Positions 25,612 through 34,912 of a stretch of DNA of 64,000 bases are shown piece after piece; the first letter of the stretch is position 1, and every line of letters begins with the position of its first letter. The stretch is from contig NZ_FMYH01000001.1 in assembly GCF_900096585.1 (NCBI RefSeq), positions 1 to 64,000 of the forward strand, written 5' to 3'. Source of the stretch: Sanguibacter gelidistatuariae (lineage in GTDB: Bacteria > Actinomycetota > Actinomycetes > Actinomycetales > Cellulomonadaceae). Under the pieces are notes generated by a model. That model had not been told where the DNA came from and searched no databases. It saw nothing but the letters and a program-made list of their open reading frames with translations. Both the position numbers and the translations under genes were made by a program.

Positions 25612-26271
25612 ATGACCACCCCGGATGAAGCCAAGCGCGCTCGCGCGGCGCGCCGTCGTCACAAGCACGAACGACAGGCTGTCGTCTTCGGCGTGCTCAT
25701 CGCATTCCTGGCGGTCAGCGGGCTCGCCGCGGCTGCCATCTACACGGGAGCGATCGACCCGCCCTTCGCGCGCGACTTCACCGCCAAGGAGTCCACCGAC
25801 GACAAGGTGACCCCGCAGCCCTGCCTGCCGGCCGACACCCTGCCGGTGCCGTACTCCTCCATCACGATCCGGGTGCTCAACGGCACCGACCGCGCCGGCC
25901 TCGCGTCCTCCGCGGCCGACGACCTGGCCGCGCGCGGGTTCGTCATCGAGTCGACCGGGAACTCCACGTCCTACACCGGTGTGCAGATCGCCTTCGGCTC
26001 TGCGGGCCTCGCCTCGGCGTACACCCTCGCCGCGCACCTGCCCGAGGCTCGCTTCATCTATGACGACCGCGAAGACGCCAGCCTCGACCTGTACCTGGGC
26101 AAGAGCTTCACCGCCATCGCCGACATCGACGCGGTCAACCTCGACCCGACCGTCGCCATGGCCTCGATCGAAGGCTGCACCGTGATCGAGAGCCTGACCC
26201 CCACGCCCCGCGCCACGACCGCTCCGCCGGCCGCCCCCTCCGCACCGGTGGAAGAGGCTCCGGCGGGCTGA
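25612..26271 (+). CDS. LytR C-terminal domain-containing protein
   Basis: A 219-residue bitopic membrane protein: a basic cytoplasmic N-terminus (RAARRRHKHERQ), one membrane segment (VFGVLIAFLAVSGLAAAAIY), then an extracellular LytR_C domain of about 100 residues. The domain starts at SITIRVLNGTDRAGLASSAA, continues GFVIESTGNS and ends near LDPTVAMASIEGCTVI. A Pro/Ala-rich tail follows. The domain is found at the end of LCP wall-polymer ligases but here stands alone. A leaderless TAAATT box at 25600-25605 precedes the ATG by 6 nt. It sits 9 nt after the ParB-like gene. Confidence 0.88.
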   Translation: MTTPDEAKRARAARRRHKHERQAVVFGVLIAFLAVSGLAAAAIYTGAIDPPFARDFTAKESTDDKVTPQPCLPADTLPVPYSSITIRVLNGTDRAGLASSAADDLAARGFVIESTGNSTSYTGVQIAFGSAGLASAYTLAAHLPEARFIYDDREDASLDLYLGKSFTAIADIDAVNLDPTVAMASIEGCTVIESLTPTPRATTAPPAAPSAPVEEAPAG

Positions 26272-26285
26272 GCGGATCGACTGGC

Positions 26286-27596
26286 TCAGGCCGTCTCGAG
26301 CTCGGTGCCGGCTGGGGCCGACGCAGGCGAGGCGGGCTCCTGGCTCGTGCCGCGCCAGCGGGCGATCGTCCGCATGAGGTGATAGACGACGAGGGCCGTG
26401 GCCGTGCCGAGCGCGATGCCCGCGAAGGTCAGGTCGCCGACCACCCAGGTGAAGTCCGCGATGCCGACGACGAGCGCGATCGCAGCAGTGGTCAGGTTGA
26501 CCGGGTCGGAGAAGTTGACCTTGTTCTGCACCCAGATACGGGCGCCGAGCATGCCGATCATCCCGTACAGGAGCGTTGCCGCACCGCCGAGCACACCGAG
26601 CGGCACCGAGGCGATCAGGGCGCCGAACTTGGGTGACATGCTCAGCACGAGGGCGCCGCAGGCGGCCACCCAGTAGGCCGCGGTGGAGTAGACGCGGGTC
26701 GCCGCCATGACGCCGATGTTCTCGGCGTACGTCGTGGTGCCCGAGCCTCCACCGATGCCCGCGAGCGTGGTTGCGATGCCGTCGGCGAGCAGCGCGCGGC
26801 CGGCGAGGTCGTCGAGGTTCTCACCGGTCATCGCGGCCACGGACTTCACGTGCCCGACGTTCTCGGCGATCAGCACGAGGACCACCGGAACGAACAGACC
26901 AAGGACCGAGACGTGGAAGGTCGGCGTGACGAAGTCCGGGAAACCGATCCAGGAGGCCGCCTTGAAGTTGGTGAAGTCGACCTCGCTGCGGAGCATCGCG
27001 GTGAAGTAGCCGACGAGCACACCGAGCAGGATGGCCAAGCGCCCGATGATCCCGCGGAACAGCACCGTGATCAGGACGATCGCGGAGAGCGTGACGATCG
27101 CGGTGACCGGCGCCACCTGGAAGTTCTTCCAGGCCTGCGGTGCGAGGTTGAACCCGATCAGCGCGACGATCGTCCCGGTGACCACGGGTGGCATGATCGC
27201 GTTGATCCAGCGCGCCCCCGCGAAGTGCACGACGACGCCCACCACGGTCAGAGTGAGGCCCGCGACCAAGATGCCGCCGACGGCCGCGGACTGTCCCCCG
27301 GACGCTGTCGCGGCGCCGATCGGGGCGATGAAGGCGAAGCTCGACCCGAGGTAGCTGGGGAGCCGGTTCCCGGTGATGACCAGGAACAGCATGGTCCCGA
27401 TCGCGGAGAAGAAGAGAGTCGTGGCCGGGGAGAATCCGGTGAGCAGCGGAACGAGGAAGGTCGCGCCGAACATCGCGACGATGTGCTGCAGCCCGATCCC
27501 GATCGTCAGCGGCCAGATGAGCCGCTCTCCGGGTCCGACGACGTCAGTCGGGCCCATCGTCTTGCCGTCGCCATGAACTGTCCACCCAAGGTTCAC
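26286..27596 (-). CDS. Uracil-xanthine permease family protein (NCS2)
   Basis: A 436-residue nucleobase:proton symporter of the NCS2 (UraA/UapA) family, with about 14 membrane segments. Diagnostic stretches are GLQHIVAMFGATFLVPLLTG near the N-terminus, FNLAPQAW, and the substrate loop AENVGHVKSVAAMTGENLDD. TTTYAENIGVMAATRVYS follows. The Glu in AENVGH and Glu in YAENIGV match UraA-type substrate residues, so uracil is more likely than xanthine. The start is a GTG with AGGAG upstream. It would supply uracil to Upp, encoded elsewhere in this window at 35508. Confidence 0.9.
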   Translation of the reverse strand: MNLGWTVHGDGKTMGPTDVVGPGERLIWPLTIGIGLQHIVAMFGATFLVPLLTGFSPATTLFFSAIGTMLFLVITGNRLPSYLGSSFAFIAPIGAATASGGQSAAVGGILVAGLTLTVVGVVVHFAGARWINAIMPPVVTGTIVALIGFNLAPQAWKNFQVAPVTAIVTLSAIVLITVLFRGIIGRLAILLGVLVGYFTAMLRSEVDFTNFKAASWIGFPDFVTPTFHVSVLGLFVPVVLVLIAENVGHVKSVAAMTGENLDDLAGRALLADGIATTLAGIGGGSGTTTYAENIGVMAATRVYSTAAYWVAACGALVLSMSPKFGALIASVPLGVLGGAATLLYGMIGMLGARIWVQNKVNFSDPVNLTTAAIALVVGIADFTWVVGDLTFAGIALGTATALVVYHLMRTIARWRGTSQEPASPASAPAGTELETA

Positions 27597-27739
27597 CGTG
27601 CTGCTCCTGATCTGTCGCCCCTACTGTTGGCCCGCTGCTGCGGCCCAGGGAGCAGGATACTGCGGCTCTCCACGTGGGCTTCACGCATCGTCACTACGAT
27701 GTTCACAGATGCGGATCCTCACCGTCCTAGGAGTTCGTC

Positions 27740-28144
27740 GTGCCCGACCCCATCGCCCCTCACGAAGGTGCCCCTCCGGACGACCGGAGCTGGCGTCCAT
27801 ACCTGGAGGGGGCGGTCAACGATCCGTACGCTGCTCAGGGCCCCGTCCCACCGGTATCGCCGATGCAGACGCCGCCTGAGCCCACCCCGGGCTATGGCTA
27901 TCCCCAGCCGGGCTATTCCCAACCCAGCTATGCCCAACCCGGCTACTCGCAGCCTGGCTATCCACCGTCCGGATATCCCCAGCCCGGGTATCCCCAACCG
28001 GGGTACCCGGGGTACCAGGGCTATCCCGGATACGGTCCCCCGCCGCCGACCAACGGCCTGGCCATCGGGTCGCTGGTCGCTGGGATCGCAGGCTGGAGCG
28101 TGCTCCCGCTCATCGCCTCGATCGTCAACACCCAGAGCGGCTGA
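27740..28144 (+). CDS. Pro/Gly/Tyr-rich protein with a truncated DUF4190 end
   Basis: A 134-residue protein whose middle is a run of QPGY-type repeats (about ten units between residues 50 and 95, such as YSQPGYPPSGYPQPGY). The tail starts NGLAIGSLVAGIAGWSVLPL, which is the beginning of a DUF4190 membrane domain, but it stops after one hydrophobic segment. Normal DUF4190 proteins continue for about 60 more residues with a second segment. The GTG start has AGGAG upstream. It may be a truncated gene whose end was replaced by the convergent LLM gene, or a true short form. Confidence 0.65.
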   Translation: MPDPIAPHEGAPPDDRSWRPYLEGAVNDPYAAQGPVPPVSPMQTPPEPTPGYGYPQPGYSQPSYAQPGYSQPGYPPSGYPQPGYPQPGYPGYQGYPGYGPPPPTNGLAIGSLVAGIAGWSVLPLIASIVNTQSG

Positions 28145-28145
28145 C

Positions 28146-29063
28146 CTACAGGCCCGTCGCCACCTCGCGCGCCACGAGGTCGAGGTGGTCGAGGTCGGCC
28201 ATGTCGAGGACCTGCAGGTACACGCGTTCCGCGCCTGCCTCGGCGAGCTCGCCGAGGCGGGCAACGGCCTCGCTCACCGTCCCCGCCACCCCGTGCTCGC
28301 GCAGCTCCGCCGGCTCCCGGCCGATCGCGGCCGCCCGCTTGACGAACTCGGCCTCGTCCCGGCCCACGCAGAGCACGAGGGCCGTGGAGTAGATGAGCTC
28401 GTCGGCATTGCGCCCGGCGTCGTCGCAGGCCGCACGGACCCGGGCAAACATCGGTGCGATGTCGGCGATCTCCGGGAAGGCCGCGTTGAACTCGGTCGCG
28501 AAACGGGCTGCGAGCGCGGGCGTCCGCCTGGGTCCGTTGCCGCCCACGATGACCGGGACCGGTGACTGCACCGGCTTGGGCAGCGCGGGGGAGTCCTCGA
28601 GGGTGTAGTGCGTGCCCGCAAAGGAGTAGCGCTCCCCTACCGGGGTGCCCCACAGGCCCGTGATGATCTCGAGCTGCTCTTCGAGCAGACCGAAGCGCTT
28701 GGCTGGGAAGGGCACACCGTAGGCGCTGTGCTCCTGCGCGTACCAGCCGGCGCCGAGGCCAAGCTCGACCCGCCCGCCGCTCATCTGGTCCACCTGGGCG
28801 ACCTGGATGGCCAGCAGCCCGGGGTGGCGGAAGGTGGCCGACGTGACGAGCGTGCCGAGCTTGATCCGAGAAGTCTCCCGGGCCAGCCCGGCCAGGGTGA
28901 GCCAGGCGTCGGTGGGGCCTGGGAGGCCTTCGCCGCCCATCGCCATGAAGTGGTCAGAGCGGAAGAACGCGTCGAAGCCGAGGTCCTCGGTGGCTTTGGC
29001 CACCGCGAGGATGTCGTCGTAGGTGGCGCCCTGCTGGGGTTCGGTGAAGATTCTCAGGTCCAT
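28146..29063 (-). CDS. LLM class F420-dependent oxidoreductase
   Basis: A 305-residue TIM-barrel enzyme of the bacterial luciferase-like family using coenzyme F420 in actinobacteria. It has the N-terminal MDLRIFTEPQQGATYDDILA, FFRSDHFMAMGG, RIKLGTLVTSATFRHPGLLA, the GRVELGLGAGWYAQEHSAYG motif and the C-terminal VIVGGNGPRRTPALAARFA phosphate-binding loop. The reaction is probably a hydride transfer on an unknown substrate. The start at 29063 has a leaderless TACCCT box 6 nt upstream (29070-29075); the longer frame upstream has no family similarity. Confidence 0.92.
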   Translation of the reverse strand: MDLRIFTEPQQGATYDDILAVAKATEDLGFDAFFRSDHFMAMGGEGLPGPTDAWLTLAGLARETSRIKLGTLVTSATFRHPGLLAIQVAQVDQMSGGRVELGLGAGWYAQEHSAYGVPFPAKRFGLLEEQLEIITGLWGTPVGERYSFAGTHYTLEDSPALPKPVQSPVPVIVGGNGPRRTPALAARFATEFNAAFPEIADIAPMFARVRAACDDAGRNADELIYSTALVLCVGRDEAEFVKRAAAIGREPAELREHGVAGTVSEAVARLGELAEAGAERVYLQVLDMADLDHLDLVAREVATGL

Positions 29064-29128
29064 GTCACCAGGGTAGACAGGAGAATGCCCGTGCGCGGTC
29101 CACGCACTGCCAGCCTGGGTCGTGACTG

Positions 29129-30406
29129 CTAGTGCGACCCGGTCGCCCCGGACCCGCGCCACCGTCGCGGCACTGCCATGTCCGCAGCGCTGAGGACCGC
29201 CGCGACGGCGAGGGCCCACCCGGCCGCCCGGCGCACGCCGGTGCGCCGCGACGTCGGCCCGACCATCGGTGCCCGCAGGAGTGCCACCGCGCCCCCCGCG
29301 CAGGCGACGGTCTCGACAGCCGAGAGCACCCAGTACAGCCGCGGCCGACGGATCCACAGACGCTGCAGGTCGTTGATCCGGCCCGGTTCGGTCGGCACGG
29401 TCGTGAGCGAGGACCACATGGCGCGGACGAAGGGCTGGGCCTCGACCCGGCGGACGCCCGGCAGGTCAGCCGGAGGCAACCAGCCCTCGGCAACCTCGGC
29501 CGCCTCGACCGGCAGGTCGAGCAGGCGCAGGAGCGCGGTGAAGGGGTCGTCGACGTCGACGTCGTCGAGCAGGTCGGCCAGGAGGTCTGTCTGGGCGGGC
29601 CCCAGGTTGAACTCCTGGGCGATGTCCTCAGCGTCGGCGCTCGGCACATCGAAGTAGTCGTCGACGAGGGCGAGCACGTCCGAGGCGGGGTCCGCTCCAC
29701 CGGAGGGGTCCACCCGGAACCACTGCGGGCCCCACTGGTGGGCCGTGACGATCGCACCCGAGCGGACCAGGCCCATCCGGCGCCACGGACCGTTGCGCTC
29801 CAGGCCCACATTCGCCGTGGGAGAGGCGCAGGTCACCACGGGTTCGAGGTCGGTGGTCGGGTCGACGCCGGCCACGATCGAGGCCCCGTCGATCTGGGCG
29901 AACCACAGGTCGGAGGAGGCCAGGTGCGCCAGCCGCGGCAGGTCGGTCGAGCGCATGCCGCCGACCACGGCCCCGGAGCGCTGCTCGATGACCAGCCCGA
30001 CGGCGTCGTCCCCCGAGGTCTCCCCCGGGATCTCCAGGTCGCTGGCCACCCGGCAGCTCACATCGATGGCCCGGGCGAGGTAGGTGGCGACGTCGTCGCT
30101 CGAGAGCGTCGGGTAGGGCCCGTTGACCGGGTTCTCGTCGGGCGCCCAGCGCACGATCCGGCCGTCGCTCCAGCCCACCGTGCGCGCGACGATCCAACCC
30201 GGCGCGCCGAGAACCGCGCCGTCGAGCAGGTCGGCGGGCACACCCAGCTGGATGAGCACCTCGGCGACCTCGCCCAGGGTCGCGGCCGGGATGTGCTCGA
30301 GGGCCTCGGTCGACCGCGGGCCCTCACCACGCGGGTCGCGCGGTTCGACCGCGATGTACAGGGGAACCAGGGCAAGTCGGTCAATGTCTGAGGAGAGGTC
30401 GTGCAT
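29129..30406 (-). CDS. Hypothetical protein with two C-terminal membrane segments
   Basis: I do not recognise a family. The 425-residue acidic protein has a mixed alpha/beta soluble part of about 360 residues (for example ASSDLWFAQIDGASIVAGVD and AHQWGPQWFRVDP), then two hydrophobic segments at the end: YWVLSAVETVACAGGAVALL and AAGWALAVAAVLSAADMAV, separated by a basic loop. The ATG at 30406 (MHDLSSDIDRL) is preferred to a GTG-type extension upstream. It is followed downstream by the LLM gene on the same strand after 65 nt. Codon usage is like its neighbours. Confidence 0.7.
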   Translation of the reverse strand: MHDLSSDIDRLALVPLYIAVEPRDPRGEGPRSTEALEHIPAATLGEVAEVLIQLGVPADLLDGAVLGAPGWIVARTVGWSDGRIVRWAPDENPVNGPYPTLSSDDVATYLARAIDVSCRVASDLEIPGETSGDDAVGLVIEQRSGAVVGGMRSTDLPRLAHLASSDLWFAQIDGASIVAGVDPTTDLEPVVTCASPTANVGLERNGPWRRMGLVRSGAIVTAHQWGPQWFRVDPSGGADPASDVLALVDDYFDVPSADAEDIAQEFNLGPAQTDLLADLLDDVDVDDPFTALLRLLDLPVEAAEVAEGWLPPADLPGVRRVEAQPFVRAMWSSLTTVPTEPGRINDLQRLWIRRPRLYWVLSAVETVACAGGAVALLRAPMVGPTSRRTGVRRAAGWALAVAAVLSAADMAVPRRWRGSGATGSH

Positions 30407-30454
30407 GCCTCGAGTCTCACACACCGGCGCGGGCGAGGGCGACGGCGTTCATCA

Positions 30455-31030
30455 TCACCCGCGGCGCTGCGGCAGGATCGTGTGCACCCGTTCGACGAAG
30501 TCGGCAAACTCCTGCAGGTACGTCCGCAAGAACTCTCGCGTGCCCTCGTTGGTCACGGTCCCGTCCGCCAGGAACACCTCGGGCGTGAAGTGGATGTACG
30601 CCTCCGGCGCGGTCATCTGCGGGGCGTTGCAGAAGGCGAGCACCCCTCGCAGGCTCTGCTGGGCCAGCACCGTGCCCAGCGCGCCAGACGACGCGCCGAT
30701 GACACCCGCGGGCTTGTGGGTGAGCGAGTTGGTCCCCCACGGCCGGCTCGCCCAGTCGAGCGCGTTCTTCAGCGCTCCAGGGATCGACCGGTTGTATTCC
30801 GGCGTGATGAACAGGATCGCATCGGCCGCCGTGATCGCCTCCTTGAGCGCCCGAGCCGACGGCGGGTAGTCCGCATCGAAGTCGCGGTTGTAGAGGGGGA
30901 GGTCGCCGATCGGAATCTCGGCGAAGCTCAGCTCAGGCGGAGCGAGGGCTATCAACGCCTTGGAGAGCGTGCGGTTGATCGACTCCCGGGACAAGCTCCC
31001 GACGAAGTACCCGACGGTGAACGCGGTCAT
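30455..31030 (-). CDS. NADPH-dependent FMN reductase
   Basis: A 191-residue flavodoxin-fold reductase. It opens TVGYFVGSLSRESINRTLSK, where the GSL-R-S-N segment binds the FMN phosphate, and has the family motif LFITPEYNRSIPGALKNALDW followed by KPAGVIGASSGALGTVLAQ. Such enzymes reduce FMN, quinones or azo compounds with NADPH. The ATG at 31030 is preceded by GGAGGTGGGAG; the longer frame upstream is not family-like. Its neighbours give no pathway. Confidence 0.92.
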   Translation of the reverse strand: MTAFTVGYFVGSLSRESINRTLSKALIALAPPELSFAEIPIGDLPLYNRDFDADYPPSARALKEAITAADAILFITPEYNRSIPGALKNALDWASRPWGTNSLTHKPAGVIGASSGALGTVLAQQSLRGVLAFCNAPQMTAPEAYIHFTPEVFLADGTVTNEGTREFLRTYLQEFADFVERVHTILPQRRG

Positions 31031-31261
31031 CTCCCACCTCCGTGGGGCGTGCGGACAGGCTGTGCGGATCGGCTGACGCCAGACGGCGAGCGCTCCTTCG
31101 AAACTACGCCCCGGCACCCGCCGAAGCCACACGGGCCCGGTCTCCCGCCCAACTCATAGCGCGTCGCCGAGCTCGTGGGCCAGCGGGGATCTCAGGTAGG
31201 AAGCGGGCCTGATTCACGAGTTCGGTGAACGCTTCCCGAGTTCGGAGAGGAGAGGAGACGA

Positions 31262-31309
31262 CAGAACCCCCCGCGCCGGACCCTTGCGGGCCCCTCGCGG
31301 GGGGTTCTG
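31262..31309 (-). terminator. Rho-independent-type terminator after tRNA-Ser(CGA)
   Basis: A 14-bp stem, CAGAACCCCCCGCG against CGCGGGGGGTTCTG, encloses a 20-nt loop 37 nt downstream of the tRNA on its strand. Confidence 0.7.
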
Positions 31310-31345
31310 GCACTTACGAGCCCCGACTCGCGTCGGGACATCTGG

Positions 31346-31432
31346 CGGTAGCGGTGAGATTCGAACTCACGGTGGACTTTCACCCACACACGCTTTCGAG
31401 GCGTGCTCCTTAGGCCGCTCGGACACGCTACC
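31346..31432 (-). tRNA. tRNA-Ser (anticodon CGA)
   Basis: An 87-nt class II tRNA on the minus strand: acceptor arm GGTAGCG/CGCTACC, anticodon loop CCTCGAAA with CGA (serine), a long variable arm and T-loop GAGTTCGAATCTC. Discriminator G. CCA is not encoded. It reads UCG codons, frequent in GC-rich genomes. Confidence 0.95.
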
Positions 31433-31472
31433 TCGCCCAGAACAGTACCGTCTGATTCCCTGATCGACTAAA

Positions 31473-33044
31473 TCAGGGCTCAGGCGCCGCGCCCGCCATC
31501 CCCTGCTCCCCCGCGGCGATGTGCCGGGTGATCCACGGCGTCAGGGTGAAGAAGACCCCCGTGAGCCCAAGCGTCACGAGCCCGATCCCGCCGAAATAGG
31601 CACCGAAGTTGTTCGCGAGGTCCGAGGTCGCCGAGACGAGCTGCGCCGTGATGGCCTGCCCGGCGGCCTGGGCGAGGAACCACAGCGCCATCGCCTGGGA
31701 GCGGAACGCCTTCGGCGCGAGCAGCGTCGTCGCCGCGAGCCCGACCGGGGACAGGCACAGCTCCCCGAGCGTCTGCACGAAGTACGTCCCCACCAGGACC
31801 CAGGAGCTGACCTTCGAGTCACCGGCGAGCATGGTCATCACGGACAGGAACAGAAAGGACGTCGACGCCAGGCCCAGCCCGATCCCGAACTTCACGGCTG
31901 TGCTCGGCCCGCGGTCCCCCAGGCGGATCCACAGCCACGCGAAGACCGGCGCGAGCAGGACGATCAGGGCCGGGTTGACCGACTGGAAGAACTCGGGCTT
32001 GATGCTCACCCCGGCAAAGTCGAGCTGCGTCTTGCTCGCGGCGAAGGCGGACAGCGACGACGCCGCCTGCTCGAAGATCATCCAGAACAGCATCGCCGCC
32101 ACGAAGAGCGGGATGTAGGCGAGCACCCGGGAGCGCTCGGGCGCAGTGACCTTGGGCGAGCGGAGCATGACCGTGAAATACGCGATGGGTGCCGCGAACG
32201 CGAGGTAGCTGATGAGGTTGACGATGCCGTCGGCGCCGAAGGCCAGCTCGCCGGCCTTCGCGCTGGCCACCGCGAGCGAGGCGAGCGCCAAGACGGCGAC
32301 GAGCGCGCCGATCGCGAGCGCGCCGCGCACCAGCTGTGGGCGTTCGGCGCGGGTCAGCGGGTTCAACACCTTGTCCCCCGCGCCGCGCAGCTGAGCCCGA
32401 CCCAGGACGAAGAACACGAGCGCGAAGGCCATGCCCACGGCCGCGACGACAAAGCCGGCGTGGAAGCCACCGAGGCTCCGGGCAGCCCCGACCAGGAACG
32501 GCGCAGCGAGGGACCCGATGTTGATCCCCATGTAGAAGATCGAGAAGCCGGAGTCCCGGCGGTCGTCCTCGCGGTCGTAGAGCTCACCGACCATGCTCGA
32601 CACGTTGGGCTTGAGCAGCCCGGTCCCGATCGCGACCGCGATGATGCCGGAGAAGGAGTAGCCCGCCCCGCCCGGAACCGACAGGAGCACGTGCCCGGCG
32701 GCGATGACCACACCGCCGTAGAGCACGGACCGCCGGGCCCCGATCAGCCGGTCGGCGCACCAGCCACCGACCACGGACAGCAGGTAGACCGAGGAACCAT
32801 AGATGGCGGTGATGGCGAGCCCGGTCTCGGGGCTGAGCCCAAGACCGCCGTCGGCGAGCGCGTCCGTCAGGTAGAACAGCAGGATGGCGCGCATCCCGTA
32901 GTAGCTGAACCGCTCCCAGAGCTCGGTACCGAAGAGCGTCATCAGCCCGAGCGGGTGACCGAAGAACCTCGTGTCGGTCGCGTTCGACCCGGCGGCCCCG
33001 GGCGGTTCCGCCGAGCGCGCGGATCGACCTTCGGGCACGGACAT
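31473..33044 (-). CDS. Proton-dependent oligopeptide (POT/PTR2) transporter
   Basis: A 523-residue proton-coupled peptide importer of the major facilitator superfamily. The N-terminal helix carries the POT signature FGTELWERFSYYGMRAILLF with the E-x-x-E-R proton-coupling motif. The second PTR2 signature region, FSIFYMGINIGSLAAPFLVG, follows. About 14 membrane segments are visible, including the two extra central ones of bacterial POTs. The start has a leaderless TAGATT box (33051-33056) 6 nt before the ATG. It is divergent from the sirtuin gene, with only 72 nt between starts. Confidence 0.93.
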   Translation of the reverse strand: MSVPEGRSARSAEPPGAAGSNATDTRFFGHPLGLMTLFGTELWERFSYYGMRAILLFYLTDALADGGLGLSPETGLAITAIYGSSVYLLSVVGGWCADRLIGARRSVLYGGVVIAAGHVLLSVPGGAGYSFSGIIAVAIGTGLLKPNVSSMVGELYDREDDRRDSGFSIFYMGINIGSLAAPFLVGAARSLGGFHAGFVVAAVGMAFALVFFVLGRAQLRGAGDKVLNPLTRAERPQLVRGALAIGALVAVLALASLAVASAKAGELAFGADGIVNLISYLAFAAPIAYFTVMLRSPKVTAPERSRVLAYIPLFVAAMLFWMIFEQAASSLSAFAASKTQLDFAGVSIKPEFFQSVNPALIVLLAPVFAWLWIRLGDRGPSTAVKFGIGLGLASTSFLFLSVMTMLAGDSKVSSWVLVGTYFVQTLGELCLSPVGLAATTLLAPKAFRSQAMALWFLAQAAGQAITAQLVSATSDLANNFGAYFGGIGLVTLGLTGVFFTLTPWITRHIAAGEQGMAGAAPEP

Positions 33045-33116
33045 GCGCCCAATCTAGGACCGAACGCCCGCCTGTGCCCGAGCAGCCAACCCTCGCCGAC
33101 GTCGTAGCCTGGAGGG

Positions 33117-33989
33117 GTGGATACACCTCTCCTCGACCTGCTCTCTGCCGGTCCCTTCACCGTGCTCACCGGCGCGGGGCTCTCGACCGATTCCGGGATC
33201 CCGGACTACCGCGGCCCCGGTTCCCCTGTCCGGCGACCGATGACCTATCAGCAGTTCATCGGCGACCCGGACTTCCGGCGCCACTACTGGGCCCGCAATC
33301 ACGTCGGCTGGCGGCACGTGCGCCGCGCCCTCCCCAACGACGGCCACCGGGCCCTCGCCGAGCTCGAGGCCGCGGGTCACGTCGCCGGTGTCATCACGCA
33401 GAACGTCGACACCCTGCACGCGGCCGCCGGCAGCTCTCGCCTCATCGACCTGCACGGCAGCTACGACCGGGTCGTGTGTCTGGGCTGCGGGGCGGTGGTT
33501 TCACGTGAATCCTTGGCCGTCCGCCTCGAGGCCGCCAACCCTGGCTTCGTGGAGTCGGTGGGCCGGGTCGAGGACATCGAGATCGCCCCCGACGCCGATG
33601 CCGTGATCGAGGCCACCGCGCACTTTCGCACCGTGGACTGCGAGCGCTGCGGTGGGCTCCTCAAGCCCGACATCGTGTACTTCGGCGAGATGGTCCCCAA
33701 GGACCGCGTCGCGGGCGCCTTCGCGATGCTCGACGACTCCGCGGCCCTCCTGGTGGCCGGTTCCTCCCTGACCGTCCACTCAGGCCTGCGCTTCGTCAAG
33801 CACGCCGCGAAAACCGGCAAGCCGGTCGCGATCGTCAACCGTGGGGCGACCCGCGGCGACCACCTCGCCGCCCTCGTCCTGGACGCGGGGACGACGACGA
33901 CGCTGCGCGCCCTCGCGGACGCGCTCGGCTCCCGCGCGCCCAACACTCCCGGACCGCCCAGGACTCCCGCGCCTAAGGTCCGACGATGA
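33117..33989 (+). CDS. Sir2-family NAD-dependent protein deacetylase
   Basis: A 290-residue sirtuin that uses NAD+ to remove acetyl (or other acyl) groups from lysines. Visible motifs are GAGLSTDSGIPDYRG (NAD loop), TQNVDTLH, the catalytic His in LHGS, and zinc-binding Cys pairs CLGC and CERC. KPDIVYFGE and AGSSLTVHSG follow. The spacer between the Cys pairs is long (about 55 residues), as in many actinobacterial type II sirtuins. GTG start with a TAGCCT box at 33105-33110, 6 nt upstream. Its 3' end overlaps the convergent transporter gene by 17 bp. Confidence 0.94.
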   Translation: MDTPLLDLLSAGPFTVLTGAGLSTDSGIPDYRGPGSPVRRPMTYQQFIGDPDFRRHYWARNHVGWRHVRRALPNDGHRALAELEAAGHVAGVITQNVDTLHAAAGSSRLIDLHGSYDRVVCLGCGAVVSRESLAVRLEAANPGFVESVGRVEDIEIAPDADAVIEATAHFRTVDCERCGGLLKPDIVYFGEMVPKDRVAGAFAMLDDSAALLVAGSSLTVHSGLRFVKHAAKTGKPVAIVNRGATRGDHLAALVLDAGTTTTLRALADALGSRAPNTPGPPRTPAPKVRR

Positions 33990-34869
33990 TCTCCGCCGGC
34001 GCTGCCTCGGCCGACGCGGCGGCCAGCATGATCGTGGCCACCGCCATGGCGGCCCCCACCACGATGATCACCAGGCCGCGCAGACCGTGCATGTTCAGGG
34101 TGTCCCCGTACACCGCCAGACCCAGCCCGACGGCGACGACCGGCTCCGCGACCGTGACCGCCGGCATCGAGGCGGACAACGGCCCCGCCTGGAAGGCCGA
34201 CTGCTGGATCACCGTGCCCGCGATCGACACCGCAACGAGCACCCACAGCTGCCAGCTGCCCACGATCACCCCGAGGGCGGCCAGCACCCCGGAGTGGTCG
34301 AAGACGTCGACGAGCGTCTTAGTCAGCGCAGCGAGCACGCCGTAGAGCACTCCCGCGGCTGTGCCCAGCAGGAGCGCCTTGCGGGCGCTCGACCGCCGCC
34401 CTGCGCCCAGAAAGCACGCCGCAAGCAGCACGGCGACGAGGAGCCCCGGCGCCCGCCACTGGGCAAGGCCCGGGGACAGCCCACCGGACGTGGGCGCGCC
34501 GACGACCATAAAGGCCGCGAGCGACGTGACCAGCACGAGCGCCCAGACGCCGTCGCTCACCCGCAGCCGGCGCCCGGACCACCGGGCGGCCAGCGGCAGC
34601 GCAAAGAGCAGCGAGGTGACCACGAGCGGCTGCACCACGAGCAGGGAGCCGACCGCGAGGGCGAGAGCCTGCAGGGCGTAGCCGGCGACGTCGGCGACCA
34701 GGCCGAGCCACCACAGCGGCATCCGCACCAACCGCAGGATCAGTCGCAGGCCGCGCGCCTCGGCGTCGGGCACGGTCTGCGCGGCGCGCTGCAGGGTCGC
34801 CGAGCCGAGCGCGAAGAGGAAGGAACCGCCGAGGGCGAGCAGGACCGGCGCGGTCAGCGACGCGCTCAC
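33973..34869 (-). CDS. DMT (EamA-like) family transporter
   Basis: A 298-residue integral membrane protein with nine to ten hydrophobic segments of the drug/metabolite transporter type, related to NIPA/DMT proteins. Characteristic pieces are SFLFALGSATLQRAAQ in the first segment, LLVVQPLVVTSLLFALPLAA, and GPLSASMPAVTVAEPVVAVG in the second half. The C-terminus is Ala-rich. The substrate cannot be inferred. It lies just downstream of tadA on the same strand (43 nt), so the two may be cotranscribed. Confidence 0.85.
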   Translation of the reverse strand: MSASLTAPVLLALGGSFLFALGSATLQRAAQTVPDAEARGLRLILRLVRMPLWWLGLVADVAGYALQALALAVGSLLVVQPLVVTSLLFALPLAARWSGRRLRVSDGVWALVLVTSLAAFMVVGAPTSGGLSPGLAQWRAPGLLVAVLLAACFLGAGRRSSARKALLLGTAAGVLYGVLAALTKTLVDVFDHSGVLAALGVIVGSWQLWVLVAVSIAGTVIQQSAFQAGPLSASMPAVTVAEPVVAVGLGLAVYGDTLNMHGLRGLVIIVVGAAMAVATIMLAAASAEAAPAEIIVGP

Positions 34870-34912
34870 GGCCGGTCACCGGGGCAGTCGGCCCCCTCCA
34901 GCGCCCGCACGA

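Noticed and set aside
31521-33107. A 528-codon plus-strand frame opposite the POT transporter
   Set aside because: Antisense shadow of a well-supported membrane transporter; no recognisable motifs.
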